DNA of 64,000 nucleotides from NCBI GenBank assembly GCA_032622095.1, contig CP136064.1, positions 42,559,912 to 42,623,911 of the forward strand, given 5' to 3'. How positions within the stretch are numbered: the stretch's first letter is position 1; each line of letters begins with the position of its first letter. Source of the DNA: Siphonodentalium dalli (Eukaryota > Mollusca > Scaphopoda > Gadilida > Siphonodentaliidae). Of this stretch, positions 1-10,900 are shown in pieces. Made by a program: the position numbers and the translations under genes. The notes beneath the pieces are model-generated. The model did not search any database. It had not been told where the DNA came from and saw only the letters and a program-made list of their open reading frames with translations.

Positions 1-2100
1 GCATTTGGAAGCTTTCTGGTTTGGTGAATGAAACACCTGCAGTAATAAGCCGTAGTTTTTATGTGTACCCATACCATGTATGGTACACATAATGCTGACG
101 TCCGGATCAACCATCCGTCGTTCGTCCGTCCGTCTGTCCGTCCGTCTGTCCGTCTGTCCGTCTGTCCGTCTGTCCGTAGACACTTGCTATCCGATTCGAT
201 TACTGGAGTATCTTTTATCGGATCATGTTCAAATTTCATGTGCATGTTTACAATGACACACCCCTCACCTGTATAGTTTTTGGTATAGATCGATTGATCG
301 GTTTAGAAATTATTAACACTTTGCATCCACACATGGGCATGTGCTATCCGATGCAATAACCCAAGTGTTTTTTTGTCCGATTGTGTTCATATTTTAAATG
401 TAGGTTTATGATGACACACCCCTCACCTGTATATTTTTTGGTATCGATCAGTTGATCGATTTAGAAAATAATTAACCCTGTGCACAAATTCTATCTGATG
501 CATCTAAGTCAAACAATTTGCTTATGATCTGCCTCATATTTCTTACCTAGGTCTTTGTTAGCGCGTTCTTTATCTATGGATTTTGGTATCGTTGGTATCT
601 TTGCTAAACCACTGCTGCTCCCAGAGGCTGTCAAATTTAAGTGATTGATGATACTTTACTCCAGTTTGTGTGCAATAGTAATTTAACCCAACCTGTTGAA
701 ACATGTTCATGGCATTAATACTAATAGTCCATTGTCCATGTGAAGGGTGTTCTGGAGCATGGCTGTTTAGAGAATTGTTGTTTACAGAGACACTGTTGTC
801 TTATTTTGAGAAAAAGATTTATCCACACATTAGTTCCATCATATGATGTCATTGAAAATTATTAACACTCTCCACACATCATATGTTCATTCTCCTATTC
901 TATGTCCAGGTTGATCGTGATCCACTTTTCACTTGCATGTATTTCAGGATTAAAATTAACCTATTCCATAGACACATCATATCTGATAGGCAGATTTTAA
1001 ATTATCTCTTTCGCCTTGGGTCAGGTTCACTAAGAATTTCTATTAATTATAAGCCACCAATTGAATATTCATCATTTGAGGATATATCTTATTTTGAAAT
1101 TCCCTCTATTGCATTTGGGCTGCAGGATAATAATAATGGTTCTGGTATTCTTGAAGCTGACTTATTGGTCAAATATTTTTCACCCAATCACTTTTATAAT
1201 CTCATTCAGGTTGATTGTGACACATTCTTCACATGTATAGATTTTGGTATTGATTGAATGGTTTTGAGAATATTAACCCAATATTTAATAATATTTCTGC
1301 TGTTACAGACATTGTATCTTTCCAATGATCAGCTTAGAATAAAATTAACCATAGGTACATGTATACTGTACGCGATCCAATGTTATGACTCTAATATTTT
1401 CAATTTGACCCTTCTCATATCTCTCCTTTAGTTATCTGATAATTCTGTATTAAAATATTTTATATCCAACCATTATCAATCATATTTAATATCAAGGTAT
1501 ATACATGCACCCCTCACTTATATAGATGTTCAGGTGTTTGTTGGTCTCTAATCTCAATCATCCCATAACTTTTACTATGCAGCTAACACAACAACATAAT
1601 CTGTTATGACTCAGGTTCCATTGTAAGAAGTAAATAAATAGAGTTATTATGATGTTAATATTGTAACAATTATATCTTTAACAGCTATGGTGCATCTGTC
1701 TGACTGTGTTTGGGTATAATTATCTTTATCAATCTATCACACATACATGTATCTCTGTTGGAGTGACCAAATAGGTTGAAATCGAATGTCATATCCATGT
1801 TCCTATTGTGTTTAAATGAGCAAGTTGCTCAATATGTCTGATTCCACTATGAAACTAATAAATAATAGTACGCTGTGAATTGTTGAAATTCTTGCACTCA
1901 TAAAAAGATCGCTATCGCCAAGGTATGGGTTAAACATCTGCCGATCGTGATCGGCCTCTCGTTGTAATAATTTGAAGGATTAGTTGTTTTAACGGAATTC
2001 TGAGGCGGTGCATTAATTTAACCAATATATTTTATATTATAATTTATATTTATGGCTAATAATATGATCTTGGGGGCGTTACTATTTCTGACTATGGTTT
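1..2100. repeat. Repeat-rich gene-free left flank
   Basis: No gene is recognised here. A GTCCGTC/GTCTGTCC microsatellite lies near 111-178. Degenerate repeats follow, in which a phrase like CACCCCTCACCTGTATA recurs (near 258, 417 and, more diverged, 919, 1225 and 1509). An open frame of 124 codons at 883-1257 runs through these repeats and has no recognisable domain, so I treat it as chance. The stretch lies outside the duplicated unit, whose detectable homology starts near 2110. Confidence 0.6.
111..178. repeat. GTCCGTC/GTCTGTCC microsatellite
   Basis: A tandem run of CCGT and CTGT tetranucleotides. Similar short runs occur near 4350-4405, 14155-14182, 22830-22875 and 50910-50950, each in the body of a longer dispersed repeat, so the run is part of a repeat family and not an isolated microsatellite. 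Confidence 0.85.
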
Positions 2101-2170
2101 TCTTGTACCAGATAGAAACAGAGGCGCACTCGTTCGATGGACAAATGGATCTATTTAAAGACTTGTTTAA

Positions 2171-2689
2171 AGATACGGGCGGTGTTGGCGGTGGGTATGC
2201 TGTTGAAATATTCACCTCCGCCAAAAACCACCATAAACAGAAATAATAGTTAAACATAGACAGACTTTGTTCTTATACCAATCAGAAATATGTCATAACA
2301 GCATGTTATTGTCAAATGTTTTTCATTTGTTATGTAAGCAAAAGCAAAAAAACGTTACAGAATGGATTTTTGAATGGATCCGGATATGGTAAACATAACG
2401 AGCGTTATTTGTTACTGTTTTCCTGATATGGAGCTTATAAAGAGCGTTTATATCATTTGTATGTGATTAACCAATAGAATATCGCTGTGTTATGTAAACA
2501 GGAGCAAAACGTCTGTGACACGGGCAGGCTCTTGTTTACGTACACCATCGTACGTCTTGACGACAATATACTATTTACGCGCTGATTATGTTTGGCATAT
2601 GAACAAAACTATTTATTTTTTAATATTCCTTCTGTTGATGGCGATTTGAACAAATATGAATATTTCTGCAACGAACGCCGCCCGTGCCT
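2171..2689. mobile_element. TTAA-flanked MITE, family B
   Basis: A 519-bp insertion bounded by TTAA at 2167-2170 and 2690-2693. Its inverted termini begin AGATACGGGCGG and end CCGCCCGTGCCT. The homologous sequence in unit 2 (near 26440-26460) reads straight through one TTAA, which is the empty site. A second copy in opposite orientation lies at 26706-27198. There is no transposase. TTAA target duplication is the habit of piggyBac-type elements, but the termini do not show the usual CCC start. Confidence 0.85.
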
Positions 2690-2858
2690 TTAACAGTCCA
2701 AAATATTCGAAAGTTTATAGTAACTTTTTTTCTGAATACAAAAACGTCTTCAAGTTGGAGGCTGTGACAGAGAACAGATACTGATTTATAGATGTCTGGG
2801 GGCAAAAACCACAAAAACAAAATAAAAATAGTTCGGGCAAGAGATAACCCATCCTTAA

Positions 2859-3302
2859 AGGTACTCAATCCGATCAGAGGGTCCCCATATCATCAAGATA
2901 CAACAACAACAACAACAACATTGCTTCAAAATATGCTTCAATTATCAGAATCGATTAATTGCCCAATAATAATGCTAACCACAGTCAACTATAGTATAAA
3001 ATTGTCCAAAACCTGTTATTTATCAACGTTTTGTTCAACGAAATTTTGCCAGTTGTCAAATATCTGACACAAAAAAGCCACTGGATTTTAGAATTATCGA
3101 TCTTCATCCGCTATATGGTCAGATAAGTTCTTCTCGTCGACAGTTTACTGGGCCACTTAAAAATTAAAATAATAGATTTCAAACATCGATATCTGATCAC
3201 TCCTAGCTTTGATGGGTGGGTTCCTCGACTCGAATCAAATATTTTTTACCCCCGAAGCCAAGGAAATAGTAATTTGCGAGCGCTAATTCGGATTGAGTAC
3301 CT
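2859..3302 (+). mobile_element. TTAA-flanked MITE, family A, copy 1
   Basis: A 444-bp element flanked by TTAA (2855-2858) and a mutated GTAA (3303-3306). The termini are AGGTACTCAATCCGATCAGA and its inverse. It carries a CAA-repeat stretch near one end and a block near the other reading CTCGACTCGAATCAAAT. The unit 2 counterpart near 26610 is an empty TTAA site. The insertion interrupts the LINE-derived tail, and the 152-codon minus-strand frame ending at 3203 is a chimera of LINE and this MITE. Confidence 0.88.
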
Positions 3303-3389
3303 GTAAGATGTACATACTTCAGAGAATGGGAGGGGGACTGGAACAAAATCCGCACAGAATCCGACGAGCAAAGATTGCTAATGGTGAGT

Positions 3390-4301
3390 TCAATATTTAA
3401 CAAAGTCGGTTTGTTTTTGGAAATTAATTTGTGGACAGCTAGGAATATGAATTCGTTTTCGGCGTCACTCAGGTTGGCCTTACCAAGCACTAAGTGGTCG
3501 AAAGTTATGTTTCTGAATTTTTGATAATTTGTTAAAGAGTTCAGTACGATGCTCATTATAAGATGGACAGACGAAGAAAAACTATGAGCGTTATCAACTG
3601 TATAACAGCATGCACACGTTGAGTGGTAGGAAATGTGATTTCGTAATTTGTCCCAGTTCAAATCACTGTAGTCACAACGGATTCTACAGTGGGTGATATT
3701 TAGCGAATGTTTGCCACAATTAAAATACTTGGGGGGGGGGGGGGGGGGTCTCAGTAACTTGACAGTTATAGCTTACTTGAAGTCATCTACTGGCTTAGAT
3801 CGCATTGCAATGCTTAGGTTATTCCATTCTGGTACGACCGATGGGAATAACAGTTTTCCTAAATGATGGACTTGCTTTGAATGGTACTAAATTTGAACCA
3901 AAATTAAGGTTGTGGTCGTTTTTTTCTTTAATGTGTGTGGAAGTAAATCAAGACATATATATATATATATAAGACTGATATATATGTCTTTGGGTGGTGG
4001 GGGGTCTATTGTGCCAGGGACCTGTGGTACTTAGAGGCCTTATGATGCACTATTCTTTAAACACTATTCTTTTGTTTTACATATCTTCTTTCTGTCAGCG
4101 TTTGCCAACGCAATTCACTAAGAAGGTGCGTGCGTCGGGTGTTGAACGGGTACAACCAGAAAAAAATCTTGCTGCGTTGTATTGGATATCGTCAAGCTTC
4201 GTTAGTATATATAGGATCAGTGGGGCACATATGATCCCCAAACTGGACTTGCATATTCTAAGAGGGTCTAATGAATGAAAAGTTGTATGTTTCTAGTGTT
4301 T
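3390..4301 (-). mobile_element. LINE reverse-transcriptase ORF, 3' part (relic)
   Basis: On the minus strand, with frameshifts, the sequence encodes the C-terminal part of a non-LTR retrotransposon ORF2. Readable pieces in order are a segment like ELRWQTLTERRYVKQ (about 4150-4080), then PSVVPEWNNLSIAMRS (about 3850-3800), then a cysteine-rich end with CACCYTVDNAH and FVCPSYNEHRTELF (about 3620-3530). These match the order of conserved blocks in Jockey/CR1-like LINEs. The same part is in unit 2 (from 29814), so the LINE predates the duplication. A different repeat cuts it off at 4302. It also contains an 18-base G run at 3731-3748 where unit 2 has only four G. Confidence 0.82.
3731..3748 (+). 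repeat. Poly-G run
   Basis: Eighteen consecutive G. The homologous place in unit 2 (near 30133) has four. A second run of about 15 G is at 23709-23723. Confidence 0.95.
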
Positions 4302-4805
4302 TTAGCTTACCTGAGACGAAGTCTCCGGTGGAGCTATTGTCATCACTTCACGTCCGTCGTCCGTCTGTCCGACCATCCGTCTGGCCGTCCGTCCGTCCGT
4401 CAACAATTCTTTGAACATCTTCTCCTCTGGAACCGTAAGACCGAATTGGTTCATATTTGGTGTGGATGTTCCCTAGGTGACTCTCATTCAGATTTGTTCA
4501 AATGAGGTAACTGGATCAAATAGTTGAGAAACCAGGGCCATAACTCTATTCCTCCATAGTAATTCTTCAGATTTGTTCAAATGAGGTCACCCGGTCAATT
4601 AGTTGAGAAACCAGGGCCATAACTCATAGTAATTCTTAGAATGACTTCTCTCAAAACATATTGGGCCGATTTAGCTTGTATTTGGTACGGAGGGACCTCC
4701 GATGACTGGGGTTCAGATTTGTTCAAATGGGTCAAATAGGGCAGAGCCAGGGACATAACTCTAAAAAAAAAAAAAAAATTGCATTTTGACCTTTGATTGT
4801 TTTTA
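4302..4805 (+). repeat. Dispersed GTCCGTC-bearing repeat upstream of exon 1, unit 1
   Basis: Begins abruptly (AGCTTACCTGAGACGAAGTC) where unit 2 continues with LINE sequence. It contains a GTCCGTC tract near 4350-4405, then recurring phrases such as CAGATTTGTTCAAATG and AACCAGGGCCATAACTC, and ends in an A run at 4764-4779. It fills the space directly before the start codon of the unit 1 esterase and has no counterpart in unit 2. It is not coding. Confidence 0.7.
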
Positions 4806-4827
4806 GACACACCATAGCCAGATCAAC

Positions 4828-4968
4828 ATGGTACTCAGAGGGTTACTGATCACTGCTGTGGTGATTGCTGGGATCGGATATTTGCTTTATGAAAGAATGC
4901 CAGAAGATCTGGCACAACCTAACATGGAGCGGATAAACAGACTGACGTTCGTAGGAATAGGCGTCTTT
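4828..4968 (+). CDS. Unit 1 exon 1: start and signal-anchor
   Basis: Encodes 47 residues from ATG to GIGVF, ending in phase 0 before GTAAGT. Residues 4-21 are hydrophobic (LLITAVVIAGIGYLL), fitting the type II signal-anchor known for AADAC-type esterases. The exon is almost identical to 34057-34197 (one residue change, V42L). The next conserved exon is 2.3 kb away. A 5' untranslated exon may lie upstream but is not identifiable. Confidence 0.85.
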
Positions 4969-7900
4969 GTAAGTTCAAATTGTGTTACTCTTATAGATAA
5001 TAGGCTTCGCGTTTTATAGTGCGTATGTGTGCACAACATGCATATTCAGTGTTATGCAGAGGGGTATGTTGAAAATGAGCGATTTTCCAAATATAGAGCA
5101 TCGCTTTGAGTTGTATAGGCGGGTATTGTATATAATAGTACGCACTGCATGCAGTGGGTAGATATAGTTCACTACCCATTGGGCACTATTCCCGCGTATA
5201 GTCAACGTCAAGACATGCTCTATTTATTATTTTTTTTCCCGACACGTATGCTGGGGGTGGTGGGTGTCAAAATAAGCCCAAAGCAATTTTTTCCGTGACA
5301 ATTTTTTTTCCTTCACACCTTTTATTGGATTTTTACTAGTTTGTACTGGTTTGTATCACTAATAAATCAATAATAAGGAACTGCAGCAACACTAAACACG
5401 CTAGGGCCATTGGATGTTGGTTTGTGCCTCTTTAGGACAAGGGAAAGTATTCTTAATGCAGCTGAATCGCCCATGCAGTATTCTATGTAATTAACATCAA
5501 ATAAGGATAACTTTAAAGAAATAAATTTAATGCCAAATCTGGTCAAACATGGACATTAAACACTGATGTATACACTGATGTATAAAGAAAAAAACATCTA
5601 ACATACCTAGACTTGTGAGTGGATAACACGATTATCTCATATGTGACAAAAGAGATAGAAAATGGTAATAATTCACAATCTCATGTAGTCATGAATGAGT
5701 TAATACAGGTTTCTACTAAAAGTGTAGGTTTGTTTTTTATTATATGCTTTACTCTCACATGCTACACTTGAGCAGTCCAATAGAAATAATGCCTTTTCTG
5801 AACTCATACAAAATTCCTGAATTCATACAAGATAAACTGTGAACGTTATAAAATTCCTAACCAATCCTGACCAATCTGAATCAATTGGAATCAATCGAAA
5901 CATTAACTTTCTTTGATTTCCTATTGGTGCTCCTGTGTGCTCTAGTGTATTGCTATATGTGCGATAAACATGTCTAATGAGTCTGGGTGGCACGTAGCAT
6001 ATAATAATTTAACCTATCTGATATAATACAATCACCTATCTGGTGTAAAACAATATCACATATCTGGGTAAAACAAAACCCCCTATCTGGTGTAGAGCAA
6101 TATCACCTACCTGATGTATAGACATAATATCTTTATATATTTCCATAACAAAGTAACAAAACACCAACACTAAAAAGGTCTCTAAAAAGGACTACCACAC
6201 ATATTTTGGCACTAAACCAGTGACTATTCATTGTGATTAACCGTGCACGCTGTGTCAGTGACCGGTTACCCACTCAGGCATAGCTGCTGTTCATAATAGC
6301 AATAAAGCTGCTTAATAGGTTTTGTGACGAGAAGGAAATTGAATGCAACCTGGACACAATACAATGACTTCAGTTTAGCAATAAAATGTTCGATGGTATA
6401 TAAATATTAGAAGGTCAGTTTGTCTATAAATGTTCGATATAATATAATGATTAGAGCATATCTTGTCGTTGTCTACGCGAATGTAGTGGCCAGTGGGAAT
6501 GGTGTAGTCACTCGCCTTCGGCTCACGAACTACACCCTTCCCACTGGACACTGCTATCGCGTAGTCAACTCCAAGCCATGCTCTATTCATATACTAAGCT
6601 TTAAAATAAATTGACTGCAGAGCTGTGGAAATATGATATTTAACAAAAACGATTAAAAATCCACTGCAGTCAAGAATATACTGCTAGAGACCAGTCCTTC
6701 TGTTCATTACTAGATTCACTGAATCTCAATGTAGGAGGTTTGGTAATGGTTTTCTCTGTATGTTTGTGTTTTGCGTTCCACAAGGGGTGGGTGTCAAAAT
6801 ATGGCTGGAAAACACTATGAAATGGAAAAAAAATTGGGGTCAGGGGTGGGTGGGTCCAAAAAGTGGTCATCGGCAAAAAAGTAGCATACGTGTCTGGATT
6901 TTTTCCGACCCCCCCCCCTGAGATGAGGGGTCTTTTTGCATGCGTGATTTCTATCTTGCTGAGGTATATTCCCCCCACGTATGACATACTTGACGTTCGA
7001 ATAACACTGTATATAGTGGTGGCTCGTAACAATCTCGAACATTATGTCACATTTGTCAAATTTTCTCACATATGGATGAGAATAATTTAAAGGCTCACAT
7101 AATTTATGTGAAATTATTCTCATCCAAATGAAATTTGTTTGAAATGAACTATATAACACATGGCAGACATATAATACATGACATTGACCAGGCATACGTT
7201 AATTGAAACTCAGTGTATATCGCTATATGGAGTGGAATCTCTCTTTTTCAGTGCAAGTTGGCGTCTATGGTTGGATATGGAACCCCCATTACAAACACCA
7301 GAAAAGCTTTTCACTTAATCTTACCAGAAACAGAACCACCACACGACGAAAATCTGAAGGTGTGTCTATATATAATATATAGCCTCTAACGAATTTCATT
7401 ATCGGGAATATAGAAACCGCTTCACCAAAGCTGGTCGGCTATTTTTTATTGTAAAACTGGTATGCGGCTAATACGGACACTGGCTCACACGGATCTGGCT
7501 CATGTACGGACCCCAGCTTTTACGGACCACCGGCTGTTCCTGACCATGGCTTATACGAAACTCTGCGTATACGGACCCTGGATTATACGGACCCCGGCTG
7601 ATACGGACCTCAATTAAAATATGCAATTTTATTTATATTTTACTTTATTGAAATATATGAACATATAAATTACTGAGGCCCATAACGGTTCATATATAGG
7701 GCCAAAGATGAGTTTGTCGGCTGTTTGGTTAAATTTACTACCGACAGATATAATTATTTAGTGTATCTATAGGGCACCATAAAGAGGTCAAATAGCGGTA
7801 ACATTTTACCAGGAATATAAAGGTTCGGTTTAAAACTAGCAAAATTGTCTCTTTCTGTGTCACTTGCTGGGATGCATGGGAGTCGGGGATCTTCACCAAA

Positions 7901-10900
7901 AGTAATAGAAGAAATGTTTTACGTCGATTACCATAAAACGTGTGTCGATTACCATAAAACGTGTATACATGCACACGTCCGTGACGTCGATTACCATAAA
8001 ACGTGTATACATGCACACGTCCGTGACACAACGCATACAAGTGTGTATTTATTGCATGCATTGATCAGGCATAATATATTAGACATGCATAACGAGAGAT
8101 GGTCTCGATATTAGATCAGCCCATCAATCTCTATACTCTGGCTAACGCCCGTAGAACTGCGGGCGTTAGCCAGAGTGGAGATCCATGGCATGGTCTACTC
8201 TCGATAGGTGGACTCATTCAGAGAACACCTCTTGAAACCTGCTATGGGTGTATCACAACGCGCATATGAATTGTGTGTGTCATTGTCTCAAAATTGCATG
8301 TCCCATTAACTTTATGCAACAAATGAAGAGCATAATGTCAATCATTGAGCAATAGTTTGAGTTCAGACGGACGTATAGTAACTTGTCAACCGCGAAGTCT
8401 CGCCAATTCAAATCACAGTGGTGAACCTTGATACAAACCGTCAAAATTATATCTTTGATTATCATCCGTTAATGGAATTATGTTAAAGATGGATTATCTC
8501 TTCATATAACAATTTTGAAATAGTTGCGTTGGTATAAAACTAATAAATATGAATTGAAGACCCATGTCCGTAAACGCTTCTATCAATTAATATTGATTTT
8601 ATTTCGAATATTTTATTATAGAATGAGATGATTAAATGGGACACTTTATTGTTCTATTTTTATAACCATTCAGGCGATACGATATAGCGATAAAGATCAT
8701 TAGGGTGTTTCCATAGCTACGTTCCGAACGGCAAATGTCCCAGATTGATTGTTTGTATTATTTTATTCCATAGTTATAAGCGATAATGAGTCTAATTCAA
8801 CGTTTATTTGCATGTGAAAAAATTACACAATAAAAGTCCTGGTCTGTTAACAGTGACCACTATTGTTCGTTAGCTAAGCAACCACACGTTTTATAACTTT
8901 TATTAGAAATATAATCAATATTGAAGGTACTCAATCCGATCAGACGCTCCTAAATTACTATTTCTTTGGCTTCGGGGGGTAAAAAATATTTGATTCGAGT
9001 CGAGGAACCCACCCATCAAAGCTCAGAGTGATCAGATATCGATTTTTGAAGTTTGTTATTTCTCGAGATGTGTAATAATATGTGACCCAGAAACACTTGG
9101 TCAAACGGAGTGTCTCGGACATAATTGCGGATGAAGATAGATAACTCTAAAATCAATTGGTAATATGGTCAAATTTCGTGATACTTAAGTGATAATACGG
9201 CCATATTTTGTTGAACAAAATGTTGATAAATAACAAGTTTTGGGAAATTAGATACCATAGTTGACAGTGGTTAGCATTATGTTGTTGCAATAAATCGTTT
9301 CTGATAACTAACGCGTATTTTGAAGAAATGTTGTTGTTGTTGTTGTATCTTGATGGTATGGGGATCGGATTGAGTACATTAATAGTTAGAAGCATTTCCG
9401 GACAGGAGTCTTCGATTCAATATTTTATACCCCGGTTAACTATATAGCATATGTTTATAAAGAGATACGCAATCTTTATTATATATATGAATACGTTCTC
9501 CTAATGTTCACACTGTGTTTCAAGTTTGGTCAATGCTCATACAAAATCTTCAACAAATATTCAGGAAAAATGTAGACAATGTAATTCAGGAAGTAACGGT
9601 GTACGCCCAATACTCTAGACTTGACGGAGGTCATTCTTGGCGAATAAGCTGTCTTTATTATAAAAGACTTGTAGTATTAGTTACAACTTCTATTTCAATA
9701 ACTAATTGAATTGAATCTACAAGTTCATTGTCTATATAATTTATCAAACACGAAACAACCCATATTTCAGTTATATCTCGAGTTCCGTATATAAGGCATG
9801 GTCCGAAACAGCTGGTGGTCCGTAAAAGCCAAGGTCCGTATCAGCCGGGGTCCGTGTGAGCATGCAGGGTCCGAAACAGCTGGTGGTCCGTAAAAGCCAA
9901 GGTCCGTATCAGCCGGGGTCCGTATGAACCAATGTCCGAAACAGCTGGTGGTGCGTAAAAGCCAAGGTCCGTATCAGCCGGGGTCCATGTGAGCATGCAG
10001 GGTCCTAAACAGCTGGTGGTCCGTAAAAGCCAAAACTCCGTATCAGCCGGGATCCGTATCAATCGGGGTTCGTATAAGCCATGGTCCGAAACAGCTGGTG
10101 GTCCGTAAAAGCCAGGGTCCGTATATAAGCCAAGTTCCGTATCAGCCGGGGTCCGTATGAGCCAGGGTCCGTGTCGGTGAGGCTTCATATCAGCCAGGTC
10201 CGTATATCAGTCGGCATAATTCGTAAAACTATTCTAGACGCGCTCACTACCCACAATCGGAGACGGCTGGGGTGTTTAAATATAATCTAGCTCCACCAGA
10301 ATAAAGCGCGTTATGCAACGGGGGATATACTGCAAACGTCTGCGCTGTACTATATGCTTTAATGTGTTAGCAAAATCTTAATTCCACGTGACTCTATAAT
10401 TGGACCATAAAAAACTTATAGCTGGCATCCAGATGGCGTATACTTTGTGAGGCATCTTTGTCATCATCATCATCATCATCATAGTCGTCAGCAGCATATT
10501 AATTACCACAATCTTATTAAGGATCACCACCACCACCATCAGCATTTTAATTATGACATTCTGTACTCGCAAAGGGAAGTAGCCGGATTCATGCATCTGA
10601 TGTATCGGAAAACCAGTCTGCCAGTTTCTGGGACCAGTAATATCTATACGTGCCGCCGCTCTTATGCTAGAGTGCTTATAAAATGGTAGCACGTATTAAC
10701 ACTGCATAAATTTGTATAAGCACTGTAAATCTCACATGCATGACAACAACATTCCCAACGTGCATGACGACAGCGTTCCCACATGCATGTATGTCATTTC
10801 CCAGCGTCTGAATCGTCGATAAATCATAATAAACAGATAAGAAAAGAATTATTTTTTGTTTAGGTTTGGTATAATGTCGTGTATAGTTTCCACACTGTGC

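Larger units (their letters stand above)
7461..10215. mobile_element. Foldback-like element in intron 2, unit 1
   Basis: Left end (about 7461-7605): tandem units like CCGGCTGATACGGACC. Right end (about 9785-10215): the inverse, units like GGTCCGTATCAGCCGG in a longer period with GGTCCGAAACAGCTGG and GGTCCGTAAAAGCC. Inverted termini built of tandem repeats are the hallmark of foldback (FB) elements. The interior (about 7610-9780) has no recognisable gene. Unit 2 has the same arrangement at 35671-38045 with fewer repeat units, so the element predates the duplication. The outer limits are uncertain. Confidence 0.6.

Noticed and set aside
883-1257. 124-codon frame as a gene
   Set aside because: No domain, lies in degenerate dispersed repeats, and has no counterpart or splice context.
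3203-3661. 152-codon minus-strand frame as an independent gene
   Set aside because: Its first part is the cysteine-rich end of a LINE ORF2 and its last part runs into a TTAA MITE; it is a chimera of two repeats.
9515-9709. 64-codon frame shared by both units (9515 and 37632)
   Set aside because: Similarity follows from the duplicated foldback interior; no domain or third-position bias is evident.
9841-10188. 115-codon minus-strand frame with repeated peptide
   Set aside because: It is the GGTCCG minisatellite read in one frame; the peptide repeat mirrors the DNA repeat.
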